Source: Psychroflexus aestuariivivens
GTDB taxonomy: Bacteria > Bacteroidota > Bacteroidia > Flavobacteriales > Flavobacteriaceae
Reading direction: 5' to 3'
Assembly: GCF_004010055.1 (NCBI RefSeq)
Contig: NZ_RQVT01000001.1
Location: 1-64,000, forward strand
DNA length: 64,000 nt
This document shows, piece after piece, positions 43,654 to 53,106 of the stretch; position 1 is the stretch's first letter; the number at the start of each line of letters is the position of its first letter. Made by a program: the position numbers and the translations under genes. The notes below the pieces were generated by a model. That model was not told the origin of the DNA, searched no databases, and saw only the letters and a list, made by a program, of their open reading frames with translations.

Positions 43654-44244
43654 TTATGAATTGCTTTTATTTTGATTTCTAAGGAATTCCAACATTTTTT
43701 GAAAGGCTAAAGCACGATGACTAATGCTGTTCTTTTCTTCGGCAGACATTTCAGCAAAAGTTTGATTTTTTGAACTTGGTTTGAAAATTGGATCGTACCC
43801 AAAACCGCCATTGCCAGAAGGTTTTTCTGTGATTTCACCTTCGCAAATACCTGTAAAAGTTTTTTCTAATTTTCCATCAATATAACTTATGACGGTTTTA
43901 AATCTTGCGCTACGCTGGGTTTTATCTTTTAAATTTTCTAAAAGTTTTTTTCTATTTGCAGAATCATTTTTCTCTTCGCCAGCATATCTTGCAGATTTTA
44001 CGCCAGGTTCGCCATTCAGCGCATCAACTTCCAAACCGGTATCGTCTGCAAAACATGGAATTTCAAATTTTTTAGAAATAACTTCAGCTTTTATTTTTGC
44101 GTTGTCTTCTATAGTGTTACCAGTTTCCTCGATTTCCTCGTGAAAATCTATGTCAGAAAGCGATAATAACTGTATATAACTAGGCATTATTTGTCGAATT
44201 TCTTCAACTTTATTGGGATTGTGTGTTGCAAAAATCAATTTCAT
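43654..44244 (-). CDS. rdgB: XTP/dITP diphosphatase
   Basis: A 196-residue HAM1/RdgB enzyme that removes non-canonical purine triphosphates. Signatures: FATHNPNKVEEI near the N-terminus, CFADDTGLEVDALNGEPGV, SARYAGE, GFGYDPIF and SISHRALAF. Usual length. It overlaps the upstream DUF58 gene by one base, being the last gene of the MoxR-DUF58 cluster together with the helicase. Confidence 0.95.
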   Translation of the reverse strand: MKLIFATHNPNKVEEIRQIMPSYIQLLSLSDIDFHEEIEETGNTIEDNAKIKAEVISKKFEIPCFADDTGLEVDALNGEPGVKSARYAGEEKNDSANRKKLLENLKDKTQRSARFKTVISYIDGKLEKTFTGICEGEITEKPSGNGGFGYDPIFKPSSKNQTFAEMSAEEKNSISHRALAFQKMLEFLRNQNKSNS

Positions 44245-45575
44245 TATAAAAGTCCTTTAGCTTTAATTTCTAAATATTTATTGATGGTATTTACCGATAA
44301 TTCTTTAGGTTTTGTCAGTACGGTTTGAATTCCATTACGCTCTAGTTCTTTGACCATAAGCCTTTTGTCATATACAAATTCTTGCGCAATTGTTTTTTCA
44401 TAGATTTCCGTAGTATTTTCAGTATTTAGATTTACCAATTCGTCTAACTCAGTATTTTCAAAGAAAACAACCACAACCAAATGCTTCTTAGAAAGTGCTC
44501 TAAGATAGGGGAGTTGCCGTTTCAAACTAGTGATGTGTTCAAAATTTGTGTAAATTATAAACAAGCTTCGTTGCGTGATTTTGCGTTTGCTGTGCGCATA
44601 CAGTCGATTGAAATCTGACACCAAATAATCGGTTTCTATATTATAAAGTGTTTCCAGAATTGAGTTTAAATGTGTTTTTTTAGTGCTTGCTGGTAAAAAA
44701 TTAGACACTTTTTCTGCAAAAGTTAACATGCCAACTTTGTCATTTTTCTTCAATGCAATATTACTGAAAGCTAAACTTGCATTAATAGAATAATCTAGTA
44801 AAGACAAGCCTTCAAAAGGCATTTTCATGACGCGACCTACATCTATAATATTGTAAATTGGTTGTGATTTTTCGTCTTGATATTGGTTCACCATCAAACT
44901 GTCATGCTTGGCTGTAGCTTTCCAGTTTATGGTTCTGATGTCATCGCCAATCACATAATCTTTAATTTGCTCGAACTCCATTGTGTGACCAATTTTTCGG
45001 ATTTTTTTCATTCCAAAATTGCCCATTTTCTGATCTATTGCCAGAAAGTCTAAAGCTCGCATTTGAATGTAAGATGGATAGACTTTTACAGACTTTTCAA
45101 GATCAAATCGATATCGCCTTTTCACCAGTTGAAATTTCGTACTGATGAAACAGTTAAGATATCCAAAAATGTAAACGCCACGTTTCAAAGGTGTTAATGT
45201 GTATGTGAATGCGTTTTTTTCATTTGCTTTCAAATTTAAAACCTTATGAAAATCCCGTTTTTGGAACTGTTCTGGAATTTCATCAATAATTTCAACTTCA
45301 ATAGGAAATTTATAAGAATTGATACAGTTGACAACAACTTGATTGGCATCGCTGTTGGAAAATTTTTCAGGTAAAATGCGTTCTGCTGAAAAATTCTTTT
45401 TACCATAAAGCCGAACAAATTCTAAAGCGAGAACAAACAAAAAGACGATGAGAATAAGCCAAGTGATGCTAAATAAAGTCGGAAACCAAAATGACAGCAA
45501 AAATAGCACTGCAAAGCCAAATAGCGAGGCGTAAAAATTCTGACCGAAATATAAAGATTTAAAAAAATGAACCAC
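44244..45575 (-). CDS. DUF58 family protein
   Basis: A 443-residue protein with two N-terminal membrane helices, then a beta-rich part and the DUF58 signature (GDDIRTINWKATAKHDSLMV) leading into a von Willebrand-like C-terminal part. It is paired with the MoxR ATPase, overlapping its stop by one base. These MoxR-DUF58 pairs assist assembly of membrane or periplasmic complexes. Confidence 0.9.
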   Translation of the reverse strand: MVHFFKSLYFGQNFYASLFGFAVLFLLSFWFPTLFSITWLILIVFLFVLALEFVRLYGKKNFSAERILPEKFSNSDANQVVVNCINSYKFPIEVEIIDEIPEQFQKRDFHKVLNLKANEKNAFTYTLTPLKRGVYIFGYLNCFISTKFQLVKRRYRFDLEKSVKVYPSYIQMRALDFLAIDQKMGNFGMKKIRKIGHTMEFEQIKDYVIGDDIRTINWKATAKHDSLMVNQYQDEKSQPIYNIIDVGRVMKMPFEGLSLLDYSINASLAFSNIALKKNDKVGMLTFAEKVSNFLPASTKKTHLNSILETLYNIETDYLVSDFNRLYAHSKRKITQRSLFIIYTNFEHITSLKRQLPYLRALSKKHLVVVVFFENTELDELVNLNTENTTEIYEKTIAQEFVYDKRLMVKELERNGIQTVLTKPKELSVNTINKYLEIKAKGLL

Positions 45576-46567
45576 TATCTAGGAATTTCTACTGATTTTA
45601 TAATCATATCGATGACTTGTTCTGGTGTTGTGCCTTCCATTTCTTTTTCTGGAGACAAAATAATTCTATGGTTTAAAACTGGCATTAATGAAGCTTTCAC
45701 ATCTTCTGGTGTTACAAAATCTCGACCATTAATTGCTGCAAAAGCTTTGGAAGTTTTCAATATTGACAACGATGCTCTTGGCGAACCTCCAAGAATCAAA
45801 TGCGGATGATTTCTGGTTTGGTTCACGATTTCAGCGATGTAATTGAAGATTTTATCTTCCACAACAATCTCATGAATTTGATCTCTAAACTTTAGTAAAG
45901 TTTCGGGATTCATGACAGGTTGAATTTGATCTATGGCTTTGTTTGATTTTCTTTTATGATGTGTTTTCAGAATATCTATTTCCTGATCCAAATTTGGATA
46001 ATCAATTTTTATTTTGAATAAAAAGCGATCCAATTGTGCTTCAGGTAGGGCATAAGTACCTTCTTGTTCAATAGGGTTTTGCGTGGCAATAACCATAAAA
46101 GGTGGCGGCATATCGTACTGAATGCTGTCCATCGTGATTTGTTTTTCTTCCATAACTTCAAACAATGCTGCTTGAGTTTTAGCTGGCGATCGGTTGATTT
46201 CATCAATAAGCACAATATTTGAAAAAATCGGACCTTTTTTGAATTCAAAACCAGTTTTATCACCTTTCAAAATAGAGGTTCCCAAAACGTCGCTTGGCAT
46301 TAAATCTGGTGTAAATTGAATTCTATTGAACTCTGTGTTTATCGATTTCGCAAAAAGCTTGGATGTTATAGTTTTAGCAATTCCAGGAACGCCTTCAATT
46401 AGCACATGTCCGTCTGTTAGCAAGCCAACGATAAGTAATTTGACGAATTCTTCTTGACCTACAATAACTTTAGCCAATTCTGTTTTGATTGCTTCTACAG
46501 AAGTTCTGAGTTCTTCTAGTGGAATTCTATTGTTAAATTCCAAGTTATCGTTTTGTTCGTTTTCCAT
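45575..46567 (-). CDS. MoxR-family AAA ATPase
   Basis: A 330-residue ATPase. Walker A is EGVPGIAKT, Walker B LIDEINRSPAKTQAALFEVM, followed by sensor ATQNPIEQEGTYALPEAQLD and the C-terminal lid. MoxR proteins act as chaperones that load cofactors or activate partner VWA/DUF58 proteins. Operon position: between DUF4350 (3-base gap) and DUF58. Confidence 0.95.
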   Translation of the reverse strand: MENEQNDNLEFNNRIPLEELRTSVEAIKTELAKVIVGQEEFVKLLIVGLLTDGHVLIEGVPGIAKTITSKLFAKSINTEFNRIQFTPDLMPSDVLGTSILKGDKTGFEFKKGPIFSNIVLIDEINRSPAKTQAALFEVMEEKQITMDSIQYDMPPPFMVIATQNPIEQEGTYALPEAQLDRFLFKIKIDYPNLDQEIDILKTHHKRKSNKAIDQIQPVMNPETLLKFRDQIHEIVVEDKIFNYIAEIVNQTRNHPHLILGGSPRASLSILKTSKAFAAINGRDFVTPEDVKASLMPVLNHRIILSPEKEMEGTTPEQVIDMIIKSVEIPR

Positions 46568-46570
46568 GAT

Positions 46571-47773
46571 CTAAATATTGAGTTCTGAAATTTTATTATT
46601 TAATGTTTTAAGCTCTTCTTCTGAAATAGTATTTCGATTTTGAATTTCACTGATATATTGAAAAACATCTTTTAAAACCTTAAAGTCGATACCGGTTTTA
46701 TGTGCCAAATTTTTTATAAAATCAATGTTCAATTCTTGGGTATTCAACTGATATTTATGTCGAATTTTCTCTAAAAATAACTTAATAATTTTATTAGCCA
46801 TTTCTTTATGGTCTTTTTTCTCCAAGTGCATTCCTGCTATAGTTTGGGTGAATTCGTAAGTTTTATTGCTTACAGGTGGGATAATTTTAATTGGCTTCTG
46901 CTTTCTTTTTCCGCTAAAAATTATATAAAATAAAGAAGCGATTAAAATCATGTAATAGGCCCATTTCAAATATATATTAGACAACAAATAGTATAGTGGA
47001 CTGGAAATTCCTTTTTTACCGAGTTTATAATATTTATCCCAATAAATCGGTTCCGAAAGGTCGATATAATTTAGGATTCGGGAGACGTACTCGTGATTTT
47101 CATCACCAATCATAAAATAATTGGTGAAAACTTGCGGAGCCAGATGAATCAATATTTGACCATCGCCCCACGGAATCTTAATAAAATTTATGTTTTCAGA
47201 ATCAGACTCAATTTGGTCGTCATCCCAAACACTTGCAACTCCCAAAACTATCGTTTCTAAAGTATCAATTTTTTTAAAATATAAATATTCATATTTCTCT
47301 GGAGAAACTTTAGGTGTTTTTAGTCTTAAACTTTCATTCAGCAAATTGAAAGCTGGTTTGTAAGTGATTTTTGAATTGCTGACATGAAACGTTATATTCA
47401 AATCCAAAGTGTCTAAAATCTTTTGTGGAATACCAGCAGAAGCGAAAAATACGTTGTTGCCCTGACTTACCCAGTCGAAAATTTGATCGGTTTCTTCTTT
47501 TGAAAGGTTGACGTAATTATTTAGAAAAAAGTAAGTGCCGTTTTCAATATTGCCTTCATTAAATTCTTCAAAAGGCGGTCGGCTTCGATTAATGATTTGT
47601 TTGGCTTTTTCTGAAAGGTTTTCAAAAAATATTTCGCTACCCAGTGGTCTTGAATCTGAAGATACGTAGCTTGGCGTCCAATCTATTGGTTCCTCTCTTA
47701 TAACTTCCAAAAACATAGTAAAAGCGATGAGAGCCAAAACTCCGTACAGCAATATTTTTTTGGTTTTATTCAT
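46571..47773 (-). CDS. DUF4350 membrane protein
   Basis: A 400-residue protein with one N-terminal membrane segment, a periplasmic alpha/beta domain (SRPLGSEIFFENL ... FFASAGIPQKILD), a second membrane segment near 275 and a cytoplasmic winged-helix-like end. This is the DUF4350 layout seen in the MoxR-DUF58 operons of Bacteroidota. It overlaps the upstream DUF4129 gene by 8 bases. Confidence 0.85.
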   Translation of the reverse strand: MNKTKKILLYGVLALIAFTMFLEVIREEPIDWTPSYVSSDSRPLGSEIFFENLSEKAKQIINRSRPPFEEFNEGNIENGTYFFLNNYVNLSKEETDQIFDWVSQGNNVFFASAGIPQKILDTLDLNITFHVSNSKITYKPAFNLLNESLRLKTPKVSPEKYEYLYFKKIDTLETIVLGVASVWDDDQIESDSENINFIKIPWGDGQILIHLAPQVFTNYFMIGDENHEYVSRILNYIDLSEPIYWDKYYKLGKKGISSPLYYLLSNIYLKWAYYMILIASLFYIIFSGKRKQKPIKIIPPVSNKTYEFTQTIAGMHLEKKDHKEMANKIIKLFLEKIRHKYQLNTQELNIDFIKNLAHKTGIDFKVLKDVFQYISEIQNRNTISEEELKTLNNKISELNI

Positions 47774-48512
47774 ATTTTGATTGCTGTTTTACGCTTGAAT
47801 TCAGTTCTTCGAATTGCAATTTTATTTTATTGAAAATCGATTCATTTAGCTGAAAATCTCCATACCATATAAAATCATAATACCGTGTTATGGCTTCAAA
47901 TTCTTTGCTAAAACTCTGGTTTTTCAACTCTTGGATGTATTCTGTGTTGGTTTTTTGAAATTGATAATCAACAAGTTTTTTGTTTTTTAAATTTTTCAAA
48001 ATCAACAAATAGTAATATCGAGTCGCCAAACGATAATTTTGATTTTGAATAGCCTCCTGAATCAGCTCTTGCAAATTTTTGCGATAAATCAATTCTTCCT
48101 CTTCCGTTAAATCTACTTCAGGTGAATCTGAACTCTTGGTCAATTTTTGTCCAGGGTTGAAGCGGTTGAACAACCAAACAACAAGAAAAACCAAACCTAA
48201 AATGGATATTATTTTGATGATTAAGCCTAAATAATTCCAAATAGAAGCACCTTCCAAATCACTAAACAGCCAATCCATAAATTTTGTGTATTGCATGTTT
48301 AGCCAGTCCATAAAATCTTGAAATGGTGAGACTTCAACTGGTCTGTAATATTCGTAATCACTATCGTTTTGGAATTCTTCTATGAGTTCAGAATCGAATT
48401 CCACAGGATTGAAAGCGGTGTCATCAACTTTGAGTTCATCATAAGAATTTTGATTTTGAGCAAAACCAAAACCAAGACTTAGAAGTAAAACAAACAAAAT
48501 AAATTTTGGCAT
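47766..48512 (-). CDS. DUF4129 domain protein
   Basis: A 248-residue protein with signal peptide (MPKFILFVLLLSLGFGFAQ), an acidic periplasmic stretch, one membrane segment (about 93-113) and a C-terminal DUF4129 domain (LATRYYYLLILKNLKNKKLV ... FSKEFEAITRYYDFIWYGDF). Members lie in transglutaminase or MoxR operons and are thought to be envelope accessory proteins. Confidence 0.85.
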   Translation of the reverse strand: MPKFILFVLLLSLGFGFAQNQNSYDELKVDDTAFNPVEFDSELIEEFQNDSDYEYYRPVEVSPFQDFMDWLNMQYTKFMDWLFSDLEGASIWNYLGLIIKIISILGLVFLVVWLFNRFNPGQKLTKSSDSPEVDLTEEEELIYRKNLQELIQEAIQNQNYRLATRYYYLLILKNLKNKKLVDYQFQKTNTEYIQELKNQSFSKEFEAITRYYDFIWYGDFQLNESIFNKIKLQFEELNSSVKQQSKYE

Positions 48513-48517
48513 ATTAT

Positions 48518-49399
48518 TTAAGCATTTCCTATCTGATCGATGTCTTCCAAAGTACCAGTTTTGTTATGAATTTCATTTAAGTTAAAATATATAAAACTCA
48601 ATGCGATAATTGTAACTAAACCTAAAATATATTGCGCCAAATTACCGATTACATTAAACACAATATAAAGTGCATTTGAACTTAAATCCACTAACACAGT
48701 TGATGGGTCTTCACTTTGTAATTTTGTGAAGGTTTCCATAGCCGTAAGAATAACGGCAGGAAGTTGAAATACAGAACTGATGACAGATATTAAAATACCT
48801 ATAACTAAAATGGTAGCAAATGTAATCCACCAATTGTCTTTGATCAATTTAAAAGATTCAGTAACTGCATCAGAAAATCCCTTATTTTGGAAAATCATGA
48901 CATAAACTACTAAGCTGAAAGGCACCATAAGATAAATTCCAGGTAAAAAACAAAGCATAAAGGCAACTATTAAAATGATTCCGATGAGGACAATCACACC
49001 ACTCATTTTAAGAAACTTTTGGTTGACAAGGTCTCGAACTTCATCTTCATTAATTTCACCTTGATTATTCACATAACTTTTTATCAATCCAGATATCGTA
49101 CAAATCGTTAAGCTATAGTAAACAATACTCAAAACAATCATTGCTATGAAAGCAATTCCCAAGTTAGGAAGAAGTTCGCTTAGGAAAGAGGAGTTTCCAA
49201 ATTGTGAACCAGTTGTTATATTTAAACTCTGGTATTGGTAGTAAGTGCTTGCAGCGACCAAAAGCAAAAGTACAACACCAACATGCCTGAAATAAAGGCG
49301 GAATATTGCTTTATATTCATTTCTAATAAAAGCAAAAGTATCTGAAATTGTAGCGCCTAAATCTCTTTTTTGTTTGAATTTAATGTAGTTGTTGTTCAT
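48518..49399 (-). CDS. Polytopic membrane protein of the MoxR operon
   Basis: A 293-residue protein with six hydrophobic segments and a conserved-looking region FLPGIYLMVPFSLVVYVMIF near the middle, similar to the membrane domain of the GDPD/YckC-like family. Function is unknown. It overlaps the SpoIIM-like gene by 20 bases and is followed after 5 bases by the DUF4129 gene. Confidence 0.75.
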   Translation of the reverse strand: MNNNYIKFKQKRDLGATISDTFAFIRNEYKAIFRLYFRHVGVVLLLLVAASTYYQYQSLNITTGSQFGNSSFLSELLPNLGIAFIAMIVLSIVYYSLTICTISGLIKSYVNNQGEINEDEVRDLVNQKFLKMSGVIVLIGIILIVAFMLCFLPGIYLMVPFSLVVYVMIFQNKGFSDAVTESFKLIKDNWWITFATILVIGILISVISSVFQLPAVILTAMETFTKLQSEDPSTVLVDLSSNALYIVFNVIGNLAQYILGLVTIIALSFIYFNLNEIHNKTGTLEDIDQIGNA

Positions 49400-50348
49400 G
49401 TTTTTTGTGGATAAGAATTGGTAAAATAACGTAATAATATAGAATTAGCGCCAAAGACGATGAAATAATTAAAATTGCCAACCAATCTGGCATATTGGTA
49501 AGTCGAGTTACAAAACCTTCCAAAAATCCTGCAATTATAAAGAAAGGGATTGTACTAATCACAATTTTCAAACCGTCTTTTGCGCTTTTTGCAAAAGATT
49601 GCAATCTTGTATAAGTTCCCGGAAATAAAATGCCTTTTCCAAGAACAAGTCCGGCACAAGCCGCCACAATAATTACAGAGATTTCTATGGTTCCATGAAT
49701 CCAGATTGTCCTCGCTGATTCCCAAAGTAAACCTTGATCGTAGAAAAAATACTGAAATGAACCTAGCATAACGGCATTTTGAATAACAATAAAAACAGTT
49801 CCTAGTCCAAATATAATTCCAGCAACAAATGCAAAAAGAGAGACTTTGATATTATTTACTGTAATTCCCAAAAACATATCAGTTTGATTGGCGTCTTTGT
49901 AAACTGCCATTGGATCGCCCTTGTTGATGTTATCTATTGTAGAATTGACATATGCATCGCCTAGAATCAATCTGACAAAAGAAGCATCGTTTGAGGCAGA
50001 ATATGCGCCAACGATACTAAAAAGAAGAAACACACCAAACGCAAGCAAGAGTTGTTTTTGATATTGATAGAAAAATAAGGGAAATTCTTTGGTATAAAAT
50101 TTAATAAACCGATTTTTTGACTCTTTCTTTGTTTTGTAAATTTTCTGGTGAGCCAATACCGAAAGTTCATTCAGATACTGATGAGTCTGGCTTCCTTGAT
50201 AAAATGTTTGTGCATAATTGAGATCTTCAGTCATCATAATGTACAATTTTGAAATCTCATCTGGAGAGACTTGAATATTATTTTGAAGAATATTTTCAAA
50301 TCTTAACCAATTATCTTTATTTTGCTTGACAAAAGCCGCTTCTCGCAT
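49380..50348 (-). CDS. SpoIIM-like membrane protein
   Basis: A 322-residue stage II sporulation protein M family member, starting at ATG 50348 (an upstream start at 50381 overlaps the divergent RDD gene). The soluble N-terminal third is followed by five to six membrane segments with WIHGTIEISVIIVAACAGL and GIIFGLGTVFI-like phrases. In non-sporulating Bacteroidota it heads the MoxR-DUF58 cluster; the exact role is unknown. Confidence 0.85.
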   Translation of the reverse strand: MREAAFVKQNKDNWLRFENILQNNIQVSPDEISKLYIMMTEDLNYAQTFYQGSQTHQYLNELSVLAHQKIYKTKKESKNRFIKFYTKEFPLFFYQYQKQLLLAFGVFLLFSIVGAYSASNDASFVRLILGDAYVNSTIDNINKGDPMAVYKDANQTDMFLGITVNNIKVSLFAFVAGIIFGLGTVFIVIQNAVMLGSFQYFFYDQGLLWESARTIWIHGTIEISVIIVAACAGLVLGKGILFPGTYTRLQSFAKSAKDGLKIVISTIPFFIIAGFLEGFVTRLTNMPDWLAILIISSSLALILYYYVILPILIHKKHEQQLH

Positions 50349-50379
50349 TTTTATAAATTTAGCCAAAGAAAAGCAATTC

Positions 50380-51093
50380 ATGAGTAATTTTCAAATAGAA
50401 ACCGCACAAAATGTAAAGATTCAACAAAATGTAGCTACCGTATGGGACAGAATTTTAGCTTATATTATAGATTTACTGATTATTTTTGCTTACGCAATAG
50501 TCACAAGTCTAATAGCTTCATCGTTAATTGGCAATCCTTTTGAGAATTATGCTTCAATTTTAGTTATTGGTTTACCTCCCTTTTTATACCATCTACTTTT
50601 TGAAACTTTCATGAATGGACAGAGTCCAGGAAAAACAGCTTTAAAAATTCGCGTGACCAATTTGGATGGAACACCTCCTGTTTTTTCAGGCTATTTATTA
50701 CGTTGGTTGTTGCGTTTTATTGACATCAATCTCGCTAGTGGTGGTATTGCTATAGCTGTAATTTTACTAAACGGTAAAGGTCAACGCTTAGGAGATCTTG
50801 CAGCCAAAACTACGGTGATTTCAGAAAAACGTAAAACCAGTTTATGGCAAACCCCAAATTTGGAGTTGTCAGAAAATTACTCTCCACAATATCCTCAGGT
50901 CACAGTTTTTGAAGATAAAGATATTAGAAAAATAAAATCGATTTACGATGGTGCTAAAAGGCGTGGAGAACATAACATAATTGTCAAATTGAGCCAAAAA
51001 GTTGCATCAACCATGAATGTTGAACCTAAAGAGAAGCCAATTATATTTATTGAAATAATATTGAAAGATTACACTTTTTACACACAAAACTGA
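50380..51093 (+). CDS. RDD family membrane protein
   Basis: A 237-residue protein starting at ATG 50380. RDD core: DRILAYIIDLLIIFAYAI, NGQSPGKTALKIRVTNLDG and QRLGDLAAKTTVIS. It is divergent from the SpoIIM gene with only 31 bases between starts, a constant partner of that cluster in Bacteroidota. RDD proteins are small envelope proteins, some with sodium-exchange or transport roles. A charged C-terminal tail extends about 75 residues beyond the core. Confidence 0.85.
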   Translation: MSNFQIETAQNVKIQQNVATVWDRILAYIIDLLIIFAYAIVTSLIASSLIGNPFENYASILVIGLPPFLYHLLFETFMNGQSPGKTALKIRVTNLDGTPPVFSGYLLRWLLRFIDINLASGGIAIAVILLNGKGQRLGDLAAKTTVISEKRKTSLWQTPNLELSENYSPQYPQVTVFEDKDIRKIKSIYDGAKRRGEHNIIVKLSQKVASTMNVEPKEKPIIFIEIILKDYTFYTQN

Positions 51094-51722
51094 TGGATTT
51101 TACATTATTGCTCGATATTTTAGGTGTTATCGCATTTTCCATCTCAGGTGTATTGACTTCATTAAGAAAGCGAATGGACGCTTTCGGAATTTTGATTATA
51201 GCATTTGTAACTTCTATTGGTGGCGGTACTATTCGTGATGTTCTTATAGGTAATCAAGTGATGTGGATGCGAGAAATGACCTATGTTTATGTAATTATTG
51301 TAACCGCAATTTTAGCTGTTATTTTCAGGAAAAAGTTGTCTTATTTACGCAAATCACTTTTTCTGTTTGATACTTTGGGTATAGGATTATATACAGTTGT
51401 TGGTGTAGAAAAAGGGATTTCAGCAGGATTGCCACCAATAATTTGCGTAGCTATTGGTACGATAAGTGCCTGTTTTGGCGGCGTTATTCGGGATATATTA
51501 TGCAACGAAATTCCTGAGATTTTCAAAAAAGAAATTTATGCCACAGCTTGTATTTTAGGAGGTTTAAGTTACTTTGTAATGCTGAAACTTAATTTCCCTG
51601 AAGGATTAATTTTTTTATTGTCTGGTTTGGTTGTAATTCTTGTACGCTTAGCCGCGGTAATTTTCAAAATTTCCTTGCCAACAATTTATAAAAAAGACGA
51701 AAACATCGAGGATTATTGGTAA
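51093..51722 (+). CDS. TRIC/UPF0126 cation-channel family protein
   Basis: A 209-residue protein with seven hydrophobic segments in two related halves, each with a glycine-rich motif: GGGTIRDVLIG and CFGGVIRDILC. This is the prokaryotic TRIC (trimeric intracellular cation channel) family. Its ATG overlaps the RDD stop (TGATG). Its TAA directly abuts the stop of the convergent peptidyl-prolyl isomerase, with no base between. Confidence 0.9.
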   Translation: MDFTLLLDILGVIAFSISGVLTSLRKRMDAFGILIIAFVTSIGGGTIRDVLIGNQVMWMREMTYVYVIIVTAILAVIFRKKLSYLRKSLFLFDTLGIGLYTVVGVEKGISAGLPPIICVAIGTISACFGGVIRDILCNEIPEIFKKEIYATACILGGLSYFVMLKLNFPEGLIFLLSGLVVILVRLAAVIFKISLPTIYKKDENIEDYW

Positions 51723-52442
51723 TTAACGACTTACAGTTACTTCCATTTCAATATTAGACAAAGGCCATTCACTGTCATCAGTCTTTACAGCGTCAATTTT
51801 TTCAACCACATCCATTCCTTCAGTAACACGACCGAAAACGGTATGATCCTCATCCAAATGGTGAGCGCCTTGTTTTGCAGTTACTATAAAAAACTCAAAA
51901 GGGGAGGACGCATTGCTAACATTTTGTTCAGTATATTTTGCCGCAGAAACCGCACCATAATTATGTCTATGTATGCTTTTGAATTCGTTTGGAATCAAAT
52001 AATCACCAACAGCTTCTCTAAAATCATGCGTAGCTTGTCTATCGCTATTGCCGCCTTGAATTACAAAATCTTCAGAAACTCTGTGAAAAACTGTAGTGTC
52101 AAAATATCCCAATTTAGCCAACCTTACGAAATTCGCTCGATGTAATTTTGGTCCAGCAAAAAGTTGCATTTTGAAGTCGCCAAACTTTGTAGAAACGGTA
52201 ACAATAGTTTCAGTGTTATCAACTCCATATTGTCTCAAAAATGGAATTAATTCTTCTTGCTTGAGTGTTTTAATTTTACTTAAATCAGTATCGGTTTTTC
52301 CATTTGAAGGAATTTTAACATCAATATCTTTTTTTGTAAATCTTCCATTTTGACTTCCGTTTGAAGTTTTATCTTTGTCTGATTGACATGCGCTAAGCAT
52401 GAAAATAAATATTAAGCTAATAATAAAATATGGAGTTTTCAT
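51723..52442 (-). CDS. Cyclophilin-type peptidyl-prolyl isomerase lipoprotein
   Basis: A 239-residue lipoprotein starting at ATG 52442, with lipobox MLSAC and a linker of about 50 residues. Cyclophilin core: VFHRVSEDFVIQGGNSDRQ, then NYGAVSAAKY, FFIVTAKQGAHHLDEDHTVF and GRVTEGMDVVEKID. It helps fold envelope proteins on the periplasmic face. The start overlaps the divergent Nudix gene by 13 bases. Confidence 0.9.
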   Translation of the reverse strand: MKTPYFIISLIFIFMLSACQSDKDKTSNGSQNGRFTKKDIDVKIPSNGKTDTDLSKIKTLKQEELIPFLRQYGVDNTETIVTVSTKFGDFKMQLFAGPKLHRANFVRLAKLGYFDTTVFHRVSEDFVIQGGNSDRQATHDFREAVGDYLIPNEFKSIHRHNYGAVSAAKYTEQNVSNASSPFEFFIVTAKQGAHHLDEDHTVFGRVTEGMDVVEKIDAVKTDDSEWPLSNIEMEVTVSR

Positions 52443-53071
52443 CTTTTTTAAATTTGGTTTCAAAAGTAAAAAAAAATGCGTTGCCTGGAGAAGAATTTCA
52501 ATACCAAATGGCGCCAATGTTTAGGCAAAATGAGTTAAAAAATATCAAACCAAATAATAATCCAAATGAAGCAGGAGTTTTAGCTTTACTTTATCCTAAA
52601 AAAGGCATCGCATATATGGCTTTCATTTTAAGAAAAACCTATAAGGGTGTGCATTCTAACCAAATTGGATTTCCTGGCGGTCGTGTAGAGCCTGAGGATG
52701 AAAATTTCTTGGAAACAGCACTGAGAGAAACTGAAGAAGAAATCGGTGTAAGTGCTGAAAAAATTGAACCTATTCGGGCTTTAACCGATTTGTATATTCC
52801 GCCGTCAAATTTTTTGGTGCATCCTTTTTTGGGTTATGTGGACTATTCGCCGAAATTTATTTTGCAAGAATCGGAAGTCGAAAGTCTATTAGAAATTCCA
52901 CTGTCAGATTGCTTAGACAAATCTAAAATAAAGCAAGAAATGATAAATGCTTCCTATTCAAAACAGATCGAAGTACCAGCATTCAATTTCGATGGAAAAA
53001 TTGTTTGGGGAGCTACTGCAATGATTTTAAGTGAAATACGTGAAATATTTAATCGGCTGGACGAAATTTAG
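52430..53071 (+). CDS. Nudix hydrolase (CoA pyrophosphatase-like)
   Basis: A 213-residue Nudix enzyme with the box GGRVEPED ... ALRETEEEIGV and, before it, VHSNQIGFPGG, typical of the NudL/CoA diphosphatase group. It likely cleaves CoA or related pyrophosphates. The only good ATG lies 13 bases inside the divergent cyclophilin gene, so the two mRNAs overlap at their 5' ends. Confidence 0.9.
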   Translation: MEFSSFLNLVSKVKKNALPGEEFQYQMAPMFRQNELKNIKPNNNPNEAGVLALLYPKKGIAYMAFILRKTYKGVHSNQIGFPGGRVEPEDENFLETALRETEEEIGVSAEKIEPIRALTDLYIPPSNFLVHPFLGYVDYSPKFILQESEVESLLEIPLSDCLDKSKIKQEMINASYSKQIEVPAFNFDGKIVWGATAMILSEIREIFNRLDEI

Positions 53072-53106
53072 AAAAAATGTATATTTGTGCTCTCAATTTT
53101 TAATTC

